DNA from: Agrobacterium vitis
GTDB lineage: Bacteria > Pseudomonadota > Alphaproteobacteria > Rhizobiales > Rhizobiaceae
Assembly: GCF_037039395.1 (NCBI RefSeq)
Contig: NZ_CP146242.1
Span: 2,987,001-3,051,000, forward strand
Direction: 5' to 3'
Length of the DNA: 64,000 bases
In this document: positions 27,990-37,519 of the stretch, piece by piece
How positions within the stretch are numbered: the stretch's first letter is position 1
Layout: every line of letters starts with the position of its first letter
Notes under the pieces: generated by a model
Told to the model about the DNA's origin: nothing
Database searches by the model: none
What the model saw: the letters and a program-made list of their open reading frames with translations, nothing else
Translations under genes and position numbers: made by a program

Positions 27990-29123
27990 TCAAATGTCCG
28001 CTTGGGGTAGGGGCCGGAACGGGGCGAGCGACAGGGTGGGGCTGGACAGGGCCAGCACCTTGAACAATTCGCCCATCCGTCCGACGCCAGCGCCGGCCAG
28101 CCGGTTGACGGCTTCGGCCAGTTCAAGCTGGGTGGCCTCGTCCTTGCCGCGCCCCAGAATGCCAGCCCGTTCCTTGATGCCGAGGCCGAGCAGGAAATCG
28201 CCCTGGCGCAGGCAGCCACTGGGCGTGACCCCGGCGGCAAGGGCGGTGCGGGCCAGATCCTCGAAATCGACATGGCTGGTCAGGTCGGCAATGCCGGGAT
28301 TGGCCAGCGGCGGATCGTAATCATGGGCGCGCAAGGCTTGCAGCGTATCGCCGAAACCGGTGGAGATATGGCCGTAATCGATGATCAGTGCTGCCCCGCC
28401 TTCGGCTTTCAGCCGCTCGCACATGGCGGTCATCACCGCGCGGCGGGCCGGTGAAAATTCAAACACCGTGCCATCAGGCTGGGCGCTGGCGCCCGGCGGC
28501 AGAAGAGCCGGATCGAGCGTCGCAACCCCGGTCGAGAAGATCAGCTCGTCGTCCACGCTAAGGCTGACCATCCGTTCGCGGTAATGCGGACCGAGCTTGA
28601 CGAACTGGCGGATGGGAATGGCGTCGAACAGCTCGTTGGCCACCACCAGCACGAAGCCTTCGGGCACATCGCCAAAGCTGTCATGCCAGTCAATCTTTTC
28701 GATATGCGGTTCCAGGCTGTTGCGCTGGATCTGGCGCAGTCGGTCGCTGGTTTCCACCAGATGCACGGTGGAATCCCGGTAGAGATCAGGCGCAAGCCGG
28801 GCGATCACCCGCAGCATGTCGCTCATCATCGTGCCACGTCCGGGGCCGACTTCGGCCAGCCGCACGGGGGCGGGCAGGCCATGGCGCTGCCAGGCATGGA
28901 CGATGAAAACCCCGATCATCTCACCGAAAATCTGGCTGATTTCCGGACCGGTGATGAAATCGCCCGAAGTGCCGAACGGCTCACGGGTCTTGTAATAGCC
29001 GAATTCCGGATCGGCGAGGCAGAGAGCAAAGTAATCCGTAACGCTCAACGGACCGTTCAACCGGATGAGCGCCTTGATCTTATCACCAAGCGTGGTGGTC
29101 ATGGTCAGCGTTTCCCGATTCAT
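27990..29123 (-). CDS. NDUFAF7-like SAM-dependent methyltransferase (DUF185)
   Basis: This 377-aa protein is related to mitochondrial NDUFAF7/MidA, which methylates an Arg in complex I. Rhizobial members are conserved beside lgt and pgeF. The SAM-binding core is LAEVGPGRGTMMSDMLRV, and the NELFDAIPIRQFV and GGAALIIDYGH segments are characteristic. The first ATG overlaps the lgt stop (ATGA); an internal ATG at 29102 has a better-spaced GGGAAA site. The substrate in bacteria is not shown, but complex I assembly is the likely role. Confidence 0.9.
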   Translation of the reverse strand: MNRETLTMTTTLGDKIKALIRLNGPLSVTDYFALCLADPEFGYYKTREPFGTSGDFITGPEISQIFGEMIGVFIVHAWQRHGLPAPVRLAEVGPGRGTMMSDMLRVIARLAPDLYRDSTVHLVETSDRLRQIQRNSLEPHIEKIDWHDSFGDVPEGFVLVVANELFDAIPIRQFVKLGPHYRERMVSLSVDDELIFSTGVATLDPALLPPGASAQPDGTVFEFSPARRAVMTAMCERLKAEGGAALIIDYGHISTGFGDTLQALRAHDYDPPLANPGIADLTSHVDFEDLARTALAAGVTPSGCLRQGDFLLGLGIKERAGILGRGKDEATQLELAEAVNRLAGAGVGRMGELFKVLALSSPTLSLAPFRPLPQADI

Positions 29124-29983
29124 CCCTTTAATCCTGACGGCTCTTGGTTATGCGCAGCACGTCTTGCCCGCCAGATAGCCCACAGCCCCAGCGCCAGCAT
29201 CGGCAGCGAGAGTACCATGCCCATTGTTAACCAACCACCTGCCAGATAGCCGAGCTGCTCATCTGGTTCCCGGAAAAATTCAACAAAGATACGCGCCAGC
29301 GCATAGCCGCAGATAAATACGCCGCTGATAACGCCTGAGGTTTTCAGCGCGTGGAACCGGCGAACGAGCACTTGCAGCAGCGCAAACAGCACAAGACCTT
29401 CGAGTGCCGCTTCATAAAGCTGGCTTGGATGGCGGGTGAAGGGGCCGCCGGTCGGGAACTGCATGGCCCAGGCTACATCGCTGATCCGGCCCCACAATTC
29501 GCCATTGATGAAATTGGCGATCCGGCCGAAGAAAAGACCGATGGGGGCAACACAGGCGACGAGGTCGAACAGCATCCACACGGGCAGGCCGTTGCGCCGG
29601 GCAAAGACAATCATTGCCAGCGTCGCGCCGGTCAGGCCGCCATGAAAGGACATGCCGCCGCGCCAGATTTCCAGCGCCACCACCGGGTTGTCCAGCACCG
29701 GTTGCAGATCATAGAACAGGATATAGCCAATCCGCCCGCCCAGCACGATGCCGATGGCCGCCCAGACCAGAAAGTCATCCAGGTGCTTTTCGGTGATTGG
29801 TGTGGTGTTGCCTGGCCAGAGCGACAGATTGGCGATCATCCGGCGCGCCAGCCACCAGCCAAGTAGAATGCCCGTAACATAGGCCAGCCCATACCAGCGA
29901 ATGGCAACGGGGCCGATGCTGAGCGCAATCGGGTCGATCTGCGGATAGGGCAGAATGGCGAAAAGGCTGGCTACTGTGTTCAA
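29120..29983 (-). CDS. lgt: Prolipoprotein diacylglyceryl transferase
   Basis: This inner-membrane enzyme attaches diacylglycerol to the lipobox Cys of prolipoproteins, the first step of lipoprotein maturation. It has 287 aa and about seven helices. The signature GRIANFINGELWGR at about residue 153 and the GGMSFHGGLTGA block are present. It starts a compact operon with the NDUFAF7-like gene, coupled by a 4-base overlap, followed after a repeat region by pgeF and the M24 gene. Confidence 0.96.
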   Translation of the reverse strand: MNTVASLFAILPYPQIDPIALSIGPVAIRWYGLAYVTGILLGWWLARRMIANLSLWPGNTTPITEKHLDDFLVWAAIGIVLGGRIGYILFYDLQPVLDNPVVALEIWRGGMSFHGGLTGATLAMIVFARRNGLPVWMLFDLVACVAPIGLFFGRIANFINGELWGRISDVAWAMQFPTGGPFTRHPSQLYEAALEGLVLFALLQVLVRRFHALKTSGVISGVFICGYALARIFVEFFREPDEQLGYLAGGWLTMGMVLSLPMLALGLWAIWRARRAAHNQEPSGLKG

Positions 29984-30339
29984 GGATATGCTTTCATTCG
30001 ATTACTCCGAAAAATGGCGGGCAGGCTTGCGCTGGTCAAGGTGAATCTGCCCACCCGCCTTGATCCGCTCCGATTAAGGTGAAAATTGCACCGAGAGCTT
30101 AAAAAGACGTGAGATCCTCAATGATCTGTGTAAAGGCCGGGAAAAGGCTTTTGGCAAGGGTTTTTTGAAGAGTGGCGTTTGGGCGCGTTTGGCGTGGCCC
30201 ATCCGCTGTTTAGGCGGTGGGTGCAGGGGCTGGTGCTCTTCACGTGGTTTTCTCTTGCATAGCCTGCGCCGAATCCCTACCTCCAGAGAATGCCGCGCCC
30301 CAATCGGGCGTCTTGTGGTGGAGCGTAAGGAACACGATC
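29984..30339. other. Divergent intergenic region lgt/ubiK
   Basis: This stretch of about 356 bp without a gene must contain the promoters of the lgt operon (minus) and ubiK (plus). No repeat or RNA structure was recognised. Confidence 0.4.
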
Positions 30340-30621
30340 ATGAGCACCGGAACAAGCCGTATCATGGATGAATTCGCCAAGTTGATGACCGATGCCGCTG
30401 GCGCCGCCCAGGGCGTGCGCAAGGAAGCGGAAACCGCCTTGCATGCCCAGGCCGAACGCTGGCTGAACAGCCTGGACGTCGTGCGCCGCGAGGAATTCGA
30501 CGTAGTGCGCGAAATGGCGTTGAAGGCATTGGAAGAAAACGAAGCCCTCAAGGCCCGTATCGAGGCGCTGGAACAGCAGACGGGCGGCAGTGTGCCTGTG
30601 GCCACCGACCCGGCATCTTGA
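30340..30621 (+). CDS. ubiK: UbiK-type accessory factor (BMFP family)
   Basis: This 93-aa protein has an amphipathic N-terminal helix (SRIMDEFAKLMTDAAGAAQGVRK) and a C-terminal coiled coil (REMALKALEENEALKARIEALEQQ). This is the layout of UbiK/YqiC, which helps aerobic ubiquinone synthesis and has membrane-fusing activity. The longer upstream frame is not coding-like; the ATG at 30340 has AAGGA nine bases away. Confidence 0.87.
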   Translation: MSTGTSRIMDEFAKLMTDAAGAAQGVRKEAETALHAQAERWLNSLDVVRREEFDVVREMALKALEENEALKARIEALEQQTGGSVPVATDPAS

Positions 30622-31119
30622 TAGGGAAAAGCATCTGGTAGCTACGGATCGGCTGGCCATCGGCCTGATTGTCCGTAGATGGACTTGCAAATCAATAATC
30701 ACGCTATCTGACGGTTGTGCTCGCGCGCAGCCGTTTTTTATGTGCGCTATGGGGTCATCGGAGCGTTAACCGGGCATTGTGGTTAATGATTGCTTACGTT
30801 TTTTTTCCACATGTGGATTGTTCCAAAAAAGGCAATTCCATGAGTCAGTTAAGCCTCTGCATCGGGGTGTGGATACACGCGCTGTCCACAGTGACGCTCG
30901 TGAAATCGGTCGGGAGGGGCTGGTTTGGAGGAGTGCCCGCTATACACTGATTTTAAATGATGATTCGAAACGAACCCGACCAGTTTCGGGCAGGGTGCCG
31001 CAAGCATTCTGGGGCTATCGGGTGTCATTCGAAGCGTATTTCCGGTCAGTGCGTTGTGGTTTGTCGATGGTGTCAGCTTGTCGTCGTCACAAGGGCATTC
31101 CCGGTTTAGAAGGTGCGGC
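30622..31119. other. 498-bp intergenic region with DnaA-box-like 9-mers
   Basis: No convincing gene is present. Within 88 bp (30803-30890) there are four sites resembling the DnaA box TTATCCACA: TTTTCCACA (30803), the complement of CAATCCACA (30812), the complement of GTATCCACA (30868) and CTGTCCACA (30882). They have one or two mismatches each. The nearby AT-rich TTTTTTTTCC could be an unwinding-type element, but the chromosomal origin of this group is normally elsewhere (near hemE), so the meaning is open. Confidence 0.35.
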
Positions 31120-31620
31120 ATGAGCCTAATGGAATTTCAATTTGAACGTCAATCCAACCCGGTCGACACGATCGAGTATGTGGCCTCCAATAATGACTGG
31201 TCTTTCGAGCGGTCCGGCGAAGATGAAATCGCCATGACCGTGGATGGCCGCTGGGCTGCCTATCACGTGTCCTTCTCCTGGATGGAGGAATGCGAGGCGC
31301 TGCATCTGGCCTGCGCCTTCGATATCAGGGTACCCGAACCCAGAGTCAACGAGATCATCCGGCTTCTGTCGCACATCAATGGTCAGGTGCTGATGGGCCA
31401 TTTCGATCTGTGGCGGCAGGAAGACGTGGTGATCTTCCGCCAGTCGCTGCTGCTGGCCGGCGGTGCCGAGCCGACCAACCAGCAGGTTGAAGTGCTGTTG
31501 TCCAGCGCGGTCGAGGCCTGCGAGACCTATTTCCAGGCGTTCCAGTTCGTCGTCTGGTCGGGGATCGATGCCAAGTCGGCCATGGATGCGGCGCTGTTCA
31601 CCACGGTCGGAGAGGCCTGA
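31120..31620 (+). CDS. YbjN domain protein
   Basis: This 166-aa protein starts at the ATG at 31120 (MSLMEFQFERQSNPVDTIEY) with an AAGG site. The fold is the YbjN/T3SS-chaperone-like alpha-beta domain: DNDWSFERSGEDEIAMTVDG-like strands, WAAYHVSFSWMEECEALHLACAFD, and FDLWRQEDVVIFRQSLLLAGG. In enterobacteria YbjN affects motility and stress. It ends two bases before proC and precedes it in the common alphaproteobacterial order ybjN-proC. Confidence 0.88.
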   Translation: MSLMEFQFERQSNPVDTIEYVASNNDWSFERSGEDEIAMTVDGRWAAYHVSFSWMEECEALHLACAFDIRVPEPRVNEIIRLLSHINGQVLMGHFDLWRQEDVVIFRQSLLLAGGAEPTNQQVEVLLSSAVEACETYFQAFQFVVWSGIDAKSAMDAALFTTVGEA

Positions 31621-31622
31621 CC

Positions 31623-32444
31623 ATGGCCATTTCGCAGACCTCAGGTCCGATCGTTCTTGTCGGCGCCGGCAATATGGGCGGCGCCATGCTGTCCGGCTGG
31701 TTGAAGAATGGCGTCGATCCGTCGACGGTGATCGTCATCGATCCCGGCGCGAGTGATGCTGCCAAGGACCGGTTTGCTCAGGCTGGCGTGCGTCATCTCA
31801 CGCAGGCACCGGACGATATTGTGGCTGGTCTGCTGTTTCTGGCAGTCAAGCCGCAGGTGATGGAAGCGGTGCTTGCGCCGCTTAAGCCGCTGGTGGGTGC
31901 CGATACGGTTGTGGTGTCCGTGGCTGCCGGAAAGACCCTGTCTTTCATGGAGACCCATTTGGGGGTTGCGGCCATGGTCCGCGCCATGCCCAATACGCCT
32001 GCCATGGTCGGACGTGGTGTCACCGGCGCCTATGCCAATGCTGGCGTCAGCGAAGCGCAGCGGGCGCGGGTGACGGCGCTTCTGTCCGTGTCCGGGCCTG
32101 TCGAGTGGGTGGGCAGCGAAAGCGATATTGACGCCGTGACCGCCGTTTCCGGCAGCGGTCCGGCCTATGTGTTTTATCTCGTCGAATGCATGGCTGAGGC
32201 AGGCCGTAAAGCCGGTCTGCCAGCGGACCTCGCCATGCGTCTCGCTCGGGAAACCGTCGCGGGGGCTGGTGAAATGTTGCACCAGTCCCCGGACGATGCC
32301 GCCACGCTGCGCAAGAATGTCACCTCGCCGGGCGGCACCACCGCCGCGGCCCTTGGCGTGTTGATGGCAGACCAGGGCATGCAGCCGCTGTTCGACACGG
32401 CGATTGCCGCCGCGAAACGCCGGGCCGAGGAGCTCGCCTCTTGA
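31623..32444 (+). CDS. proC: Pyrroline-5-carboxylate reductase
   Basis: It catalyses the last step of proline synthesis, reducing pyrroline-5-carboxylate with NAD(P)H in the cytoplasm. It has 273 aa. The dinucleotide loop is [10 protein letters not shown] near the N-terminus. The family signature near the C-terminus is present ([17 protein letters not shown], and [12 protein letters not shown]). It follows ybjN by 2 bases and overlaps the CsaA-like gene by 4 bases. Confidence 0.95.
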   Translation: MAISQTSGPIVLVGAGNMGGAMLSGWLKNGVDPSTVIVIDPGASDAAKDRFAQAGVRHLTQAPDDIVAGLLFLAVKPQVMEAVLAPLKPLVGADTVVVSVAAGKTLSFMETHLGVAAMVRAMPNTPAMVGRGVTGAYANAGVSEAQRARVTALLSVSGPVEWVGSESDIDAVTAVSGSGPAYVFYLVECMAEAGRKAGLPADLAMRLARETVAGAGEMLHQSPDDAATLRKNVTSPGGTTAAALGVLMADQGMQPLFDTAIAAAKRRAEELAS

Positions 32445-32800
32445 GCGGTGGCGACAAGACTTCGACCGAGATCACTTACGGCGATTTCGAAAAAGTCGAT
32501 ATCCGGGTCGGGACGATCATCGAGGCAGAGCCTTTTCCTGAGGCCCGCAAGCCTGCCTTCAAGCTGCGGATCGATTTCGGGCCTGAGATCGGCATCAAGC
32601 GGTCATCCGCGCAGATCACCGTGCATTACACACCGGAAAGCCTCGTTGGACGCCAGGTGCTCGGCGTGGTGAATTTTCCGCCACGCCAGATCGGGCCTGT
32701 ACGCTCCGAGGTCCTCACCCTTGGTTTCGAGGATGAGACCGGAGCGATCGTGCTGGCTTCGGTGGAGCGCGGCGTGCCGAACGGCAAGCGGATGATGTGA
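32441..32800 (+). CDS. CsaA-like tRNA-binding domain protein
   Basis: This 119-aa protein is a single OB-fold EMAP/CsaA tRNA-binding domain ([24 protein letters not shown], then [22 protein letters not shown]). In Bacillus CsaA is a chaperone-like protein; the rhizobial role is unknown. The start is probably TTG at 32441, which overlaps the proC stop (TTGA); no later ATG keeps the whole domain. It forms the end of the ybjN-proC operon. Confidence 0.88.
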   Translation: MSGGDKTSTEITYGDFEKVDIRVGTIIEAEPFPEARKPAFKLRIDFGPEIGIKRSSAQITVHYTPESLVGRQVLGVVNFPPRQIGPVRSEVLTLGFEDETGAIVLASVERGVPNGKRMM

Positions 32801-32934
32801 TGGAAAAAGTTTGGCCAACATGAAATGGCCCGTTTTATTATCGCTTTCATAGGTGCATCTCGTCAAGTTTTCTGAGCTGTTCCAAGACGGCATAGTCTTG
32901 AGATGCGCCGTCTTGGCCAGGTATTGGATGCCTG

Positions 32935-34299
32935 TCAGCGAGAGTACCAGACACCAATCTGTGCGCCGATATTGGTTACGTTGCCTCCTGCACCTGCGCT
33001 ACTGGTTGCCGTTTGAGGGCGCTGTGGATAATGATTGCCGTTAGCGTCCATAAAGACCAACTGTTTATTCGGTAAGCTCTCATAAATCACGACGAAGGAT
33101 GAGCCGCCGTAGTTGAACATGCCCATTTCCTCTCCTTTGTGGACTTTTGTCCCAGCTTTCATCTGCTCACTGAAGGAGATCGTTGAAACTTCGCTCATGC
33201 CCAGCGGGATGCAGCAGACCCGGCCATAGTCTTCGGTCTCGAAAACGATGAGACCGCGAGCATTGACCTCGGTCAAATAGGGTAGAGATGCGGTGGTGGC
33301 CCCGCCAAAATCCGGTAGAACTAGTTTGTTGAAATAGGCACCCGGAATGCATATCGGATCGAACAGAACCTTGCCATTGACCGGCACCCACCAGCGATGG
33401 AAATTATAGGGGTTGAGGTATGTCTGGAAGATATACCCGCCTGTGAACATGTCGACTAGATCAAACTTGTCGATAACCGCCTGTTGTTCCGCTATCGGTG
33501 AGCTGAGAATGTCGCGTAGAGAATAGTTCATATCCTTGAACCAGAATGTATTGTCCGCAGCAACATTCCAATCCCAGCGGAATAGAGACCCATCATTTGG
33601 GCAGATGACCGTTTGATTCGACTGCGGATCTGCAATCGGGCGCGCCTCATGGGGGTTCTTGAAATTACGAGTAAAAAAGGAATTCCACGAGTTCCAATAA
33701 GGCAGCGTCTGGTTATCTTTTTCCCATAAATCGAATTGGTATGATGCCTTGGCTTTCGCAGACAACCATTGTTGCCCTTCCACGGCGAAACCTTCAGCAG
33801 ACGCCAGGCTCCCCAAAAACTGATGCCACTGGTTCAATACTCTGGCCATCTTTTCATTAAATTGTGGAAGGCCCAGAAGTTGTGACCCTGATAGAGTAGG
33901 ATCAATGCCAACTGTGAAGCCGGAGAAAGGCAAGCCGACCAGATCGTCATCAATGTAGCGAGGCCACCAGGTTAGAAGAAAATTGCACACTGAAGCGAAG
34001 AATTCAGCATTGGGGATGGGTGGAATTGGCACGCCATCCGTATCAAGATCCTGCGTATTGCGTATGGTTTCATTTTGGCGGCACGCATTGGCCATCAGAT
34101 AGGAAACAACTGGATTGCTGGCTAGAAAGTCTAGCAAATCCTGCACCGTTGGATCCAGTTCGCCATCAAAGGCCGTAACGGCTTCTGTTACGTGCTCGTG
34201 AAATTTTTTCCAACTGGAACTCCCTGGATCAGGAAGCCATCCTGTACGATAACTGCTTGGAAAATGGTGTTTTTTGATTGTGATGGAAGAATCTTGCAC
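32935..34299 (-). CDS. Soluble phosphatidylserine decarboxylase-family enzyme of the PsiD type
   Basis: The protein has 454 aa and no signal or membrane segment. The N-terminal half (about 35-190) matches the PSDC-type domain found upstream of the catalytic domain in fungal PsiD-like proteins. The C-terminal half is a phosphatidylserine decarboxylase domain, with the self-cleavage site in MFNYGGSSFVVIY (GSS) that yields the pyruvoyl group. The catalytic His is likely in YNFHRWWVPVNGKV. This layout is known for decarboxylases of free amino acids such as tryptophan, so the substrate may not be a phospholipid. The gene is visibly AT-richer than its neighbours, which suggests transfer. Confidence 0.85.
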   Translation of the reverse strand: MQDSSITIKKHHFPSSYRTGWLPDPGSSSWKKFHEHVTEAVTAFDGELDPTVQDLLDFLASNPVVSYLMANACRQNETIRNTQDLDTDGVPIPPIPNAEFFASVCNFLLTWWPRYIDDDLVGLPFSGFTVGIDPTLSGSQLLGLPQFNEKMARVLNQWHQFLGSLASAEGFAVEGQQWLSAKAKASYQFDLWEKDNQTLPYWNSWNSFFTRNFKNPHEARPIADPQSNQTVICPNDGSLFRWDWNVAADNTFWFKDMNYSLRDILSSPIAEQQAVIDKFDLVDMFTGGYIFQTYLNPYNFHRWWVPVNGKVLFDPICIPGAYFNKLVLPDFGGATTASLPYLTEVNARGLIVFETEDYGRVCCIPLGMSEVSTISFSEQMKAGTKVHKGEEMGMFNYGGSSFVVIYESLPNKQLVFMDANGNHYPQRPQTATSSAGAGGNVTNIGAQIGVWYSR

Positions 34300-34513
34300 G
34301 TTAATCCCCTATGAAATGGCAAGCCAAATCGATCAGCCTCAGGCATTAAAGTGTCGGCAATTTTAAATTGCAACATGATAAAATTTTCAACCTAAAAAAG
34401 TCAGCCAAATTTAACAGGCTGCTAATGCTGCCCGACGGGAATGAAAATGAGTATATTTAGGGAACGGATAAAAACGTAGAATGGGCTGTTTCTCGCCGAT
34501 CCTTTCTGCTCTA

Positions 34514-35893
34514 TCACACCGGAATGCGGATCGTGGCGCGCAGGCCCCCGAGCGGGCTGTCGCCAAGCGTGACATTGCCGCCATGGCTGCGGGCGATGTC
34601 GCGGGCAATGGCGAGGCCAAGCCCGGTGCCTGACGCATCCTGGTTGCGGGCCTCATCCAATCGGAAAAACGGCTTGAACACATCATCGCGAGATTGGGCG
34701 GGAATGCCGGGACCATCATCATCGAAGACGATGGTCAGCCACTTGGCTCCGTGGCGGGCCTCGACATGCATGGTATTGGCATAGCGGCGGCCATTGGCGG
34801 CAAGATTGCCCACCAGTCGCCAGAAGGCATTGGGGCGCACCCGGATCTGCTCGTCACCCTCGATCATATAGCTGAAGGTCTTGCCGTGCAGCCGGTAATC
34901 GGCGCTGATTTTTTCCAGCATGTCCTTCAGGCTGAAGGGGCCGAAATTCTCTTCGGCCTCGCCCTTCGCAAAGGCCATATAGCCTTCCAGCATCGATTGC
35001 ATGGCATCGACATCTTCATTCAGCGGTTCAAGATCGGGATTGTCGCCCGCGAGCGCCAATTGCAACTTGAACCGGGTGAGGATGGTGCGCAGATCGTGGC
35101 TGACGCCGGTCAGCATGGCGGTGCGCTGTTCCATCTGTCGCTCGATACGCTCGCGCATCAGAATGAAGGCGAGGCCCGCCCGGCGAATTTCATCGGCGCC
35201 ACGCGGACTGAAGTCCTTGGCGGGCTTCTGGCCCTTGCCAAAGCTTTCGGCGGCCTCGGCCAGCGACAGGATCGGGCGGATCTGGCCGCGCAGAAACAGT
35301 GTGGCGATAACGATCAGCACCAACGACGTGCCGAACATCCACAGCAGGAAGATATGGGTATTGGAGGCATAGGCCTGGTTGCGCCGGGCGAAAATCCGCA
35401 GCACCTCGCCATTCAACTGGATACGGATCTCGATCAGCGGCGAATCGCCGACGGTATCGATCCAGAAGGGCCGCTTGATCTGGTTGCGCAATTCGTCGCT
35501 CAGCAATTGATCGAGAATCGAAAAGAATGGCTTGGGGCGAGGGGCTGGCAATTCGCCATTCTTTTCCAGCGAGGCGACTAGACCCAGCTTGGAATTGGCA
35601 AGTTTCAGGGTGTTGGCCGCGTCCTGCGGGTAGGTTTCCAGCAATACGATTATCGTGGCAATGTCACGGGTAACGGCGGCGGACAGGCGTTGCGTCACCA
35701 TCTGCCAGTGACGTTCCATGAACACGAACAGCAAGACGGTCTGGAGGATCAGCATCGGCAGGATGATGATCAGCAGGGCCCGGGCAAACAGGCCGGTCGG
35801 AAACTGGCGGCGCAGCCAGCGGCTGAACCAGCGCAGGTCGATCCATGAGATGCGCCGGTATCTCAGCCGGCTGAAGGCTTGCCTGAACGTCAT
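34514..35893 (-). CDS. envZ: EnvZ-type sensor histidine kinase
   Basis: The 459-aa inner-membrane kinase has a helix at about 38-60, a periplasmic region of about 120 residues and a second helix at about 183-205. A HAMP domain (RGQIRPILSLAEAAESFGKG), the phosphorylated H-box TGVSHDLRTILTRFKLQ and an ATP-binding domain with GTGLGLAIARDIA follow. The SHDLRT-LTR box is the EnvZ type. The response regulator gene is 44 bp upstream on the same strand, so they form one two-component system. The signal is unknown; osmotic or envelope stress is the family role. Confidence 0.92.
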   Translation of the reverse strand: MTFRQAFSRLRYRRISWIDLRWFSRWLRRQFPTGLFARALLIIILPMLILQTVLLFVFMERHWQMVTQRLSAAVTRDIATIIVLLETYPQDAANTLKLANSKLGLVASLEKNGELPAPRPKPFFSILDQLLSDELRNQIKRPFWIDTVGDSPLIEIRIQLNGEVLRIFARRNQAYASNTHIFLLWMFGTSLVLIVIATLFLRGQIRPILSLAEAAESFGKGQKPAKDFSPRGADEIRRAGLAFILMRERIERQMEQRTAMLTGVSHDLRTILTRFKLQLALAGDNPDLEPLNEDVDAMQSMLEGYMAFAKGEAEENFGPFSLKDMLEKISADYRLHGKTFSYMIEGDEQIRVRPNAFWRLVGNLAANGRRYANTMHVEARHGAKWLTIVFDDDGPGIPAQSRDDVFKPFFRLDEARNQDASGTGLGLAIARDIARSHGGNVTLGDSPLGGLRATIRIPV

Positions 35894-35937
35894 GGTCGGT
35901 TCCGTTATGGTTGACCGCTGCTGGTCGGATGCAGCTT

Positions 35938-36636
35938 TTAATCTCGGCTGAGGCGATAGCCGATGCCTCGCACGGTTTGCAGCCAGACCGGATTGGCCGG
36001 GTCGTCCTCGATCTTGCGGCGCAGGCGGTTAATCTGCACGTCGATGGTGCGTTCACCGACATCGGTATCTTCGCCCACCAGCTCATGGCGCGGAATGGTA
36101 TCTCCGGCCCGGTTGGCAAACAGCAGCATGATATCCTGTTCGCGGTCGGTCAGATGAATGACCTCTGGCCCCTTTTTCAGCTCCTTGCGCAGGATGGAGA
36201 ATGTATAGGGGCCGAACATCACCTGTTCGATTTTCGGCGTATCGGCATTGGTATTGCGCCGCAGGATATTGTTGATGCGTAGCACCAGTTCACGCGGATC
36301 GAAAGGTTTGGCAAGATAGTCGTCGGCACCTGCCTCCAGTCCGGCAATGCGCGAATCGGCCTCCGTGCGGGCCGTCAGAAGAATGATCGGCGCATTGATC
36401 TCGCCGCTCAGCGACTTGGTCAGCGACAAGCCGTTTTCGCCGGGCATCATCACATCGACGATCAGCAGGTCATAGGCCAGGCCCGCCAGCTTGCGGCGGG
36501 CTTCCTGCGCTTCGGCGGCGACGGTGACGCGAAAGCCCTGTTCGGTCAGGTAGCGATGCAAGAGATCGCGGATGCGTGTATCGTCATCGACAACAAGGAG
36601 GTGCGGGGCATCGTCGGTCAGGTCAATACGCTTCAT
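35938..36636 (-). CDS. ompR: OmpR-type response regulator
   Basis: The protein has 232 aa from the ATG at 36636; a TTG at 36645 is also open. The receiver domain has the acidic pair VDDDTRIRD, the phosphorylated Asp in LLIVDVMMPG and the Lys in YLAKPFDP. The C-terminal winged helix ends TVRGIGYRLSRD with the recognition helix DVQINRLRRKIEDDP. It pairs with the EnvZ-type kinase downstream. The MarR gene ends just upstream, so all three are likely one transcript. Confidence 0.94.
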   Translation of the reverse strand: MKRIDLTDDAPHLLVVDDDTRIRDLLHRYLTEQGFRVTVAAEAQEARRKLAGLAYDLLIVDVMMPGENGLSLTKSLSGEINAPIILLTARTEADSRIAGLEAGADDYLAKPFDPRELVLRINNILRRNTNADTPKIEQVMFGPYTFSILRKELKKGPEVIHLTDREQDIMLLFANRAGDTIPRHELVGEDTDVGERTIDVQINRLRRKIEDDPANPVWLQTVRGIGYRLSRD

Positions 36637-36641
36637 ACTGC

Positions 36642-37154
36642 TCAAGGCTCCTGATCTAGCGGGGTTGCCGCGCTACTCTCACTGCGCATGGCAGCCAGAA
36701 AAGTGCGAACCGCCTGTCTCTGTTCGCCGGAAAACCCTTCGAAGGCACGGGCAATCCGGCGCGATTGCGGGTCCGACAGAGCCAGCGCCAGTTCGCGCCC
36801 GGCCAATGTCGGGTAGAGCCGGCGCTGACGCCGGTCGGCGGGGCCGGTCATCTGGCGAATATAGCCCTCGTCAATCAATTCCTTCAGAACCCGGGCGAGG
36901 CTCTGCTTGGTAATGCGCAGCAACCCCAGAAGATCGGCCACTGTCATGCCCGGCTGGCGGTTGACGAAATGCACCGCCCGGTGATGGGCGCGGCCATAGC
37001 CCAGCTTGGCCAGAATTTCGTCCGGATCGGAAATGAAATCACGGTAGGCGAAGAAGAAGGCCTCGATCGTTTCGAAATCGATGCTTTTATCGTCGATATG
37101 CGGCATGTCCGGCAGCTGCTTTTTCGCCGTTCTTACCGATGACGTTTTCTGCAC
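36642..37154 (-). CDS. MarR family transcriptional regulator
   Basis: This protein of about 170 aa carries a MarR winged helix (MTVADLLGLLRITKQSLARVLKELIDEGYI, wing GPADRRQRRLYPT). The frame opens with a TTG at 37163 that is too close to the AAGGAA site, so the GTG at 37154 is chosen, with an ATG at 37106 as the alternative. It precedes ompR/envZ, as in several rhizobia, and may control or respond with that system. Confidence 0.87.
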   Translation of the reverse strand: MQKTSSVRTAKKQLPDMPHIDDKSIDFETIEAFFFAYRDFISDPDEILAKLGYGRAHHRAVHFVNRQPGMTVADLLGLLRITKQSLARVLKELIDEGYIRQMTGPADRRQRRLYPTLAGRELALALSDPQSRRIARAFEGFSGEQRQAVRTFLAAMRSESSAATPLDQEP

Positions 37155-37163
37155 GTGTTTCAA

Positions 37164-37519
37164 TTCCTTGTTCTACCGGTCTTTACGCCGCCGCGGTGTT
37201 TCGGGGAGGTCCGGCCGGTCATCTGTGGCCGATCATCTCGGGCGGCGTGGTCCATGCACTTGAAATTCGGTGCAAAACTATGACGAGTGCGATCAAAACG
37301 CTATTAAAAAAGCCGGTTTTCCAAAGATGCCGTCAATAGAGGCTGCTTCTGCCTGAGAAATATTTTCAAGGTCATGCAACCAAAGCGCGGCTCAAGGCTT
37401 TATGAGGGCAATAGATGGGGACGGGGTGGCGGTTGTCGATGGAAACAGTCGCGATCCCTTCAAGGCGATGAGAATGCTTTGGCGTTTTCATGCAATGGTA
37501 GAACAAGAGGCTGACTGCA
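37164..37519. other. Intergenic region upstream of the MarR gene
   Basis: This stretch of about 356 bp without a convincing gene or repeat should hold the MarR-ompR-envZ promoter on the minus strand. Confidence 0.4.
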
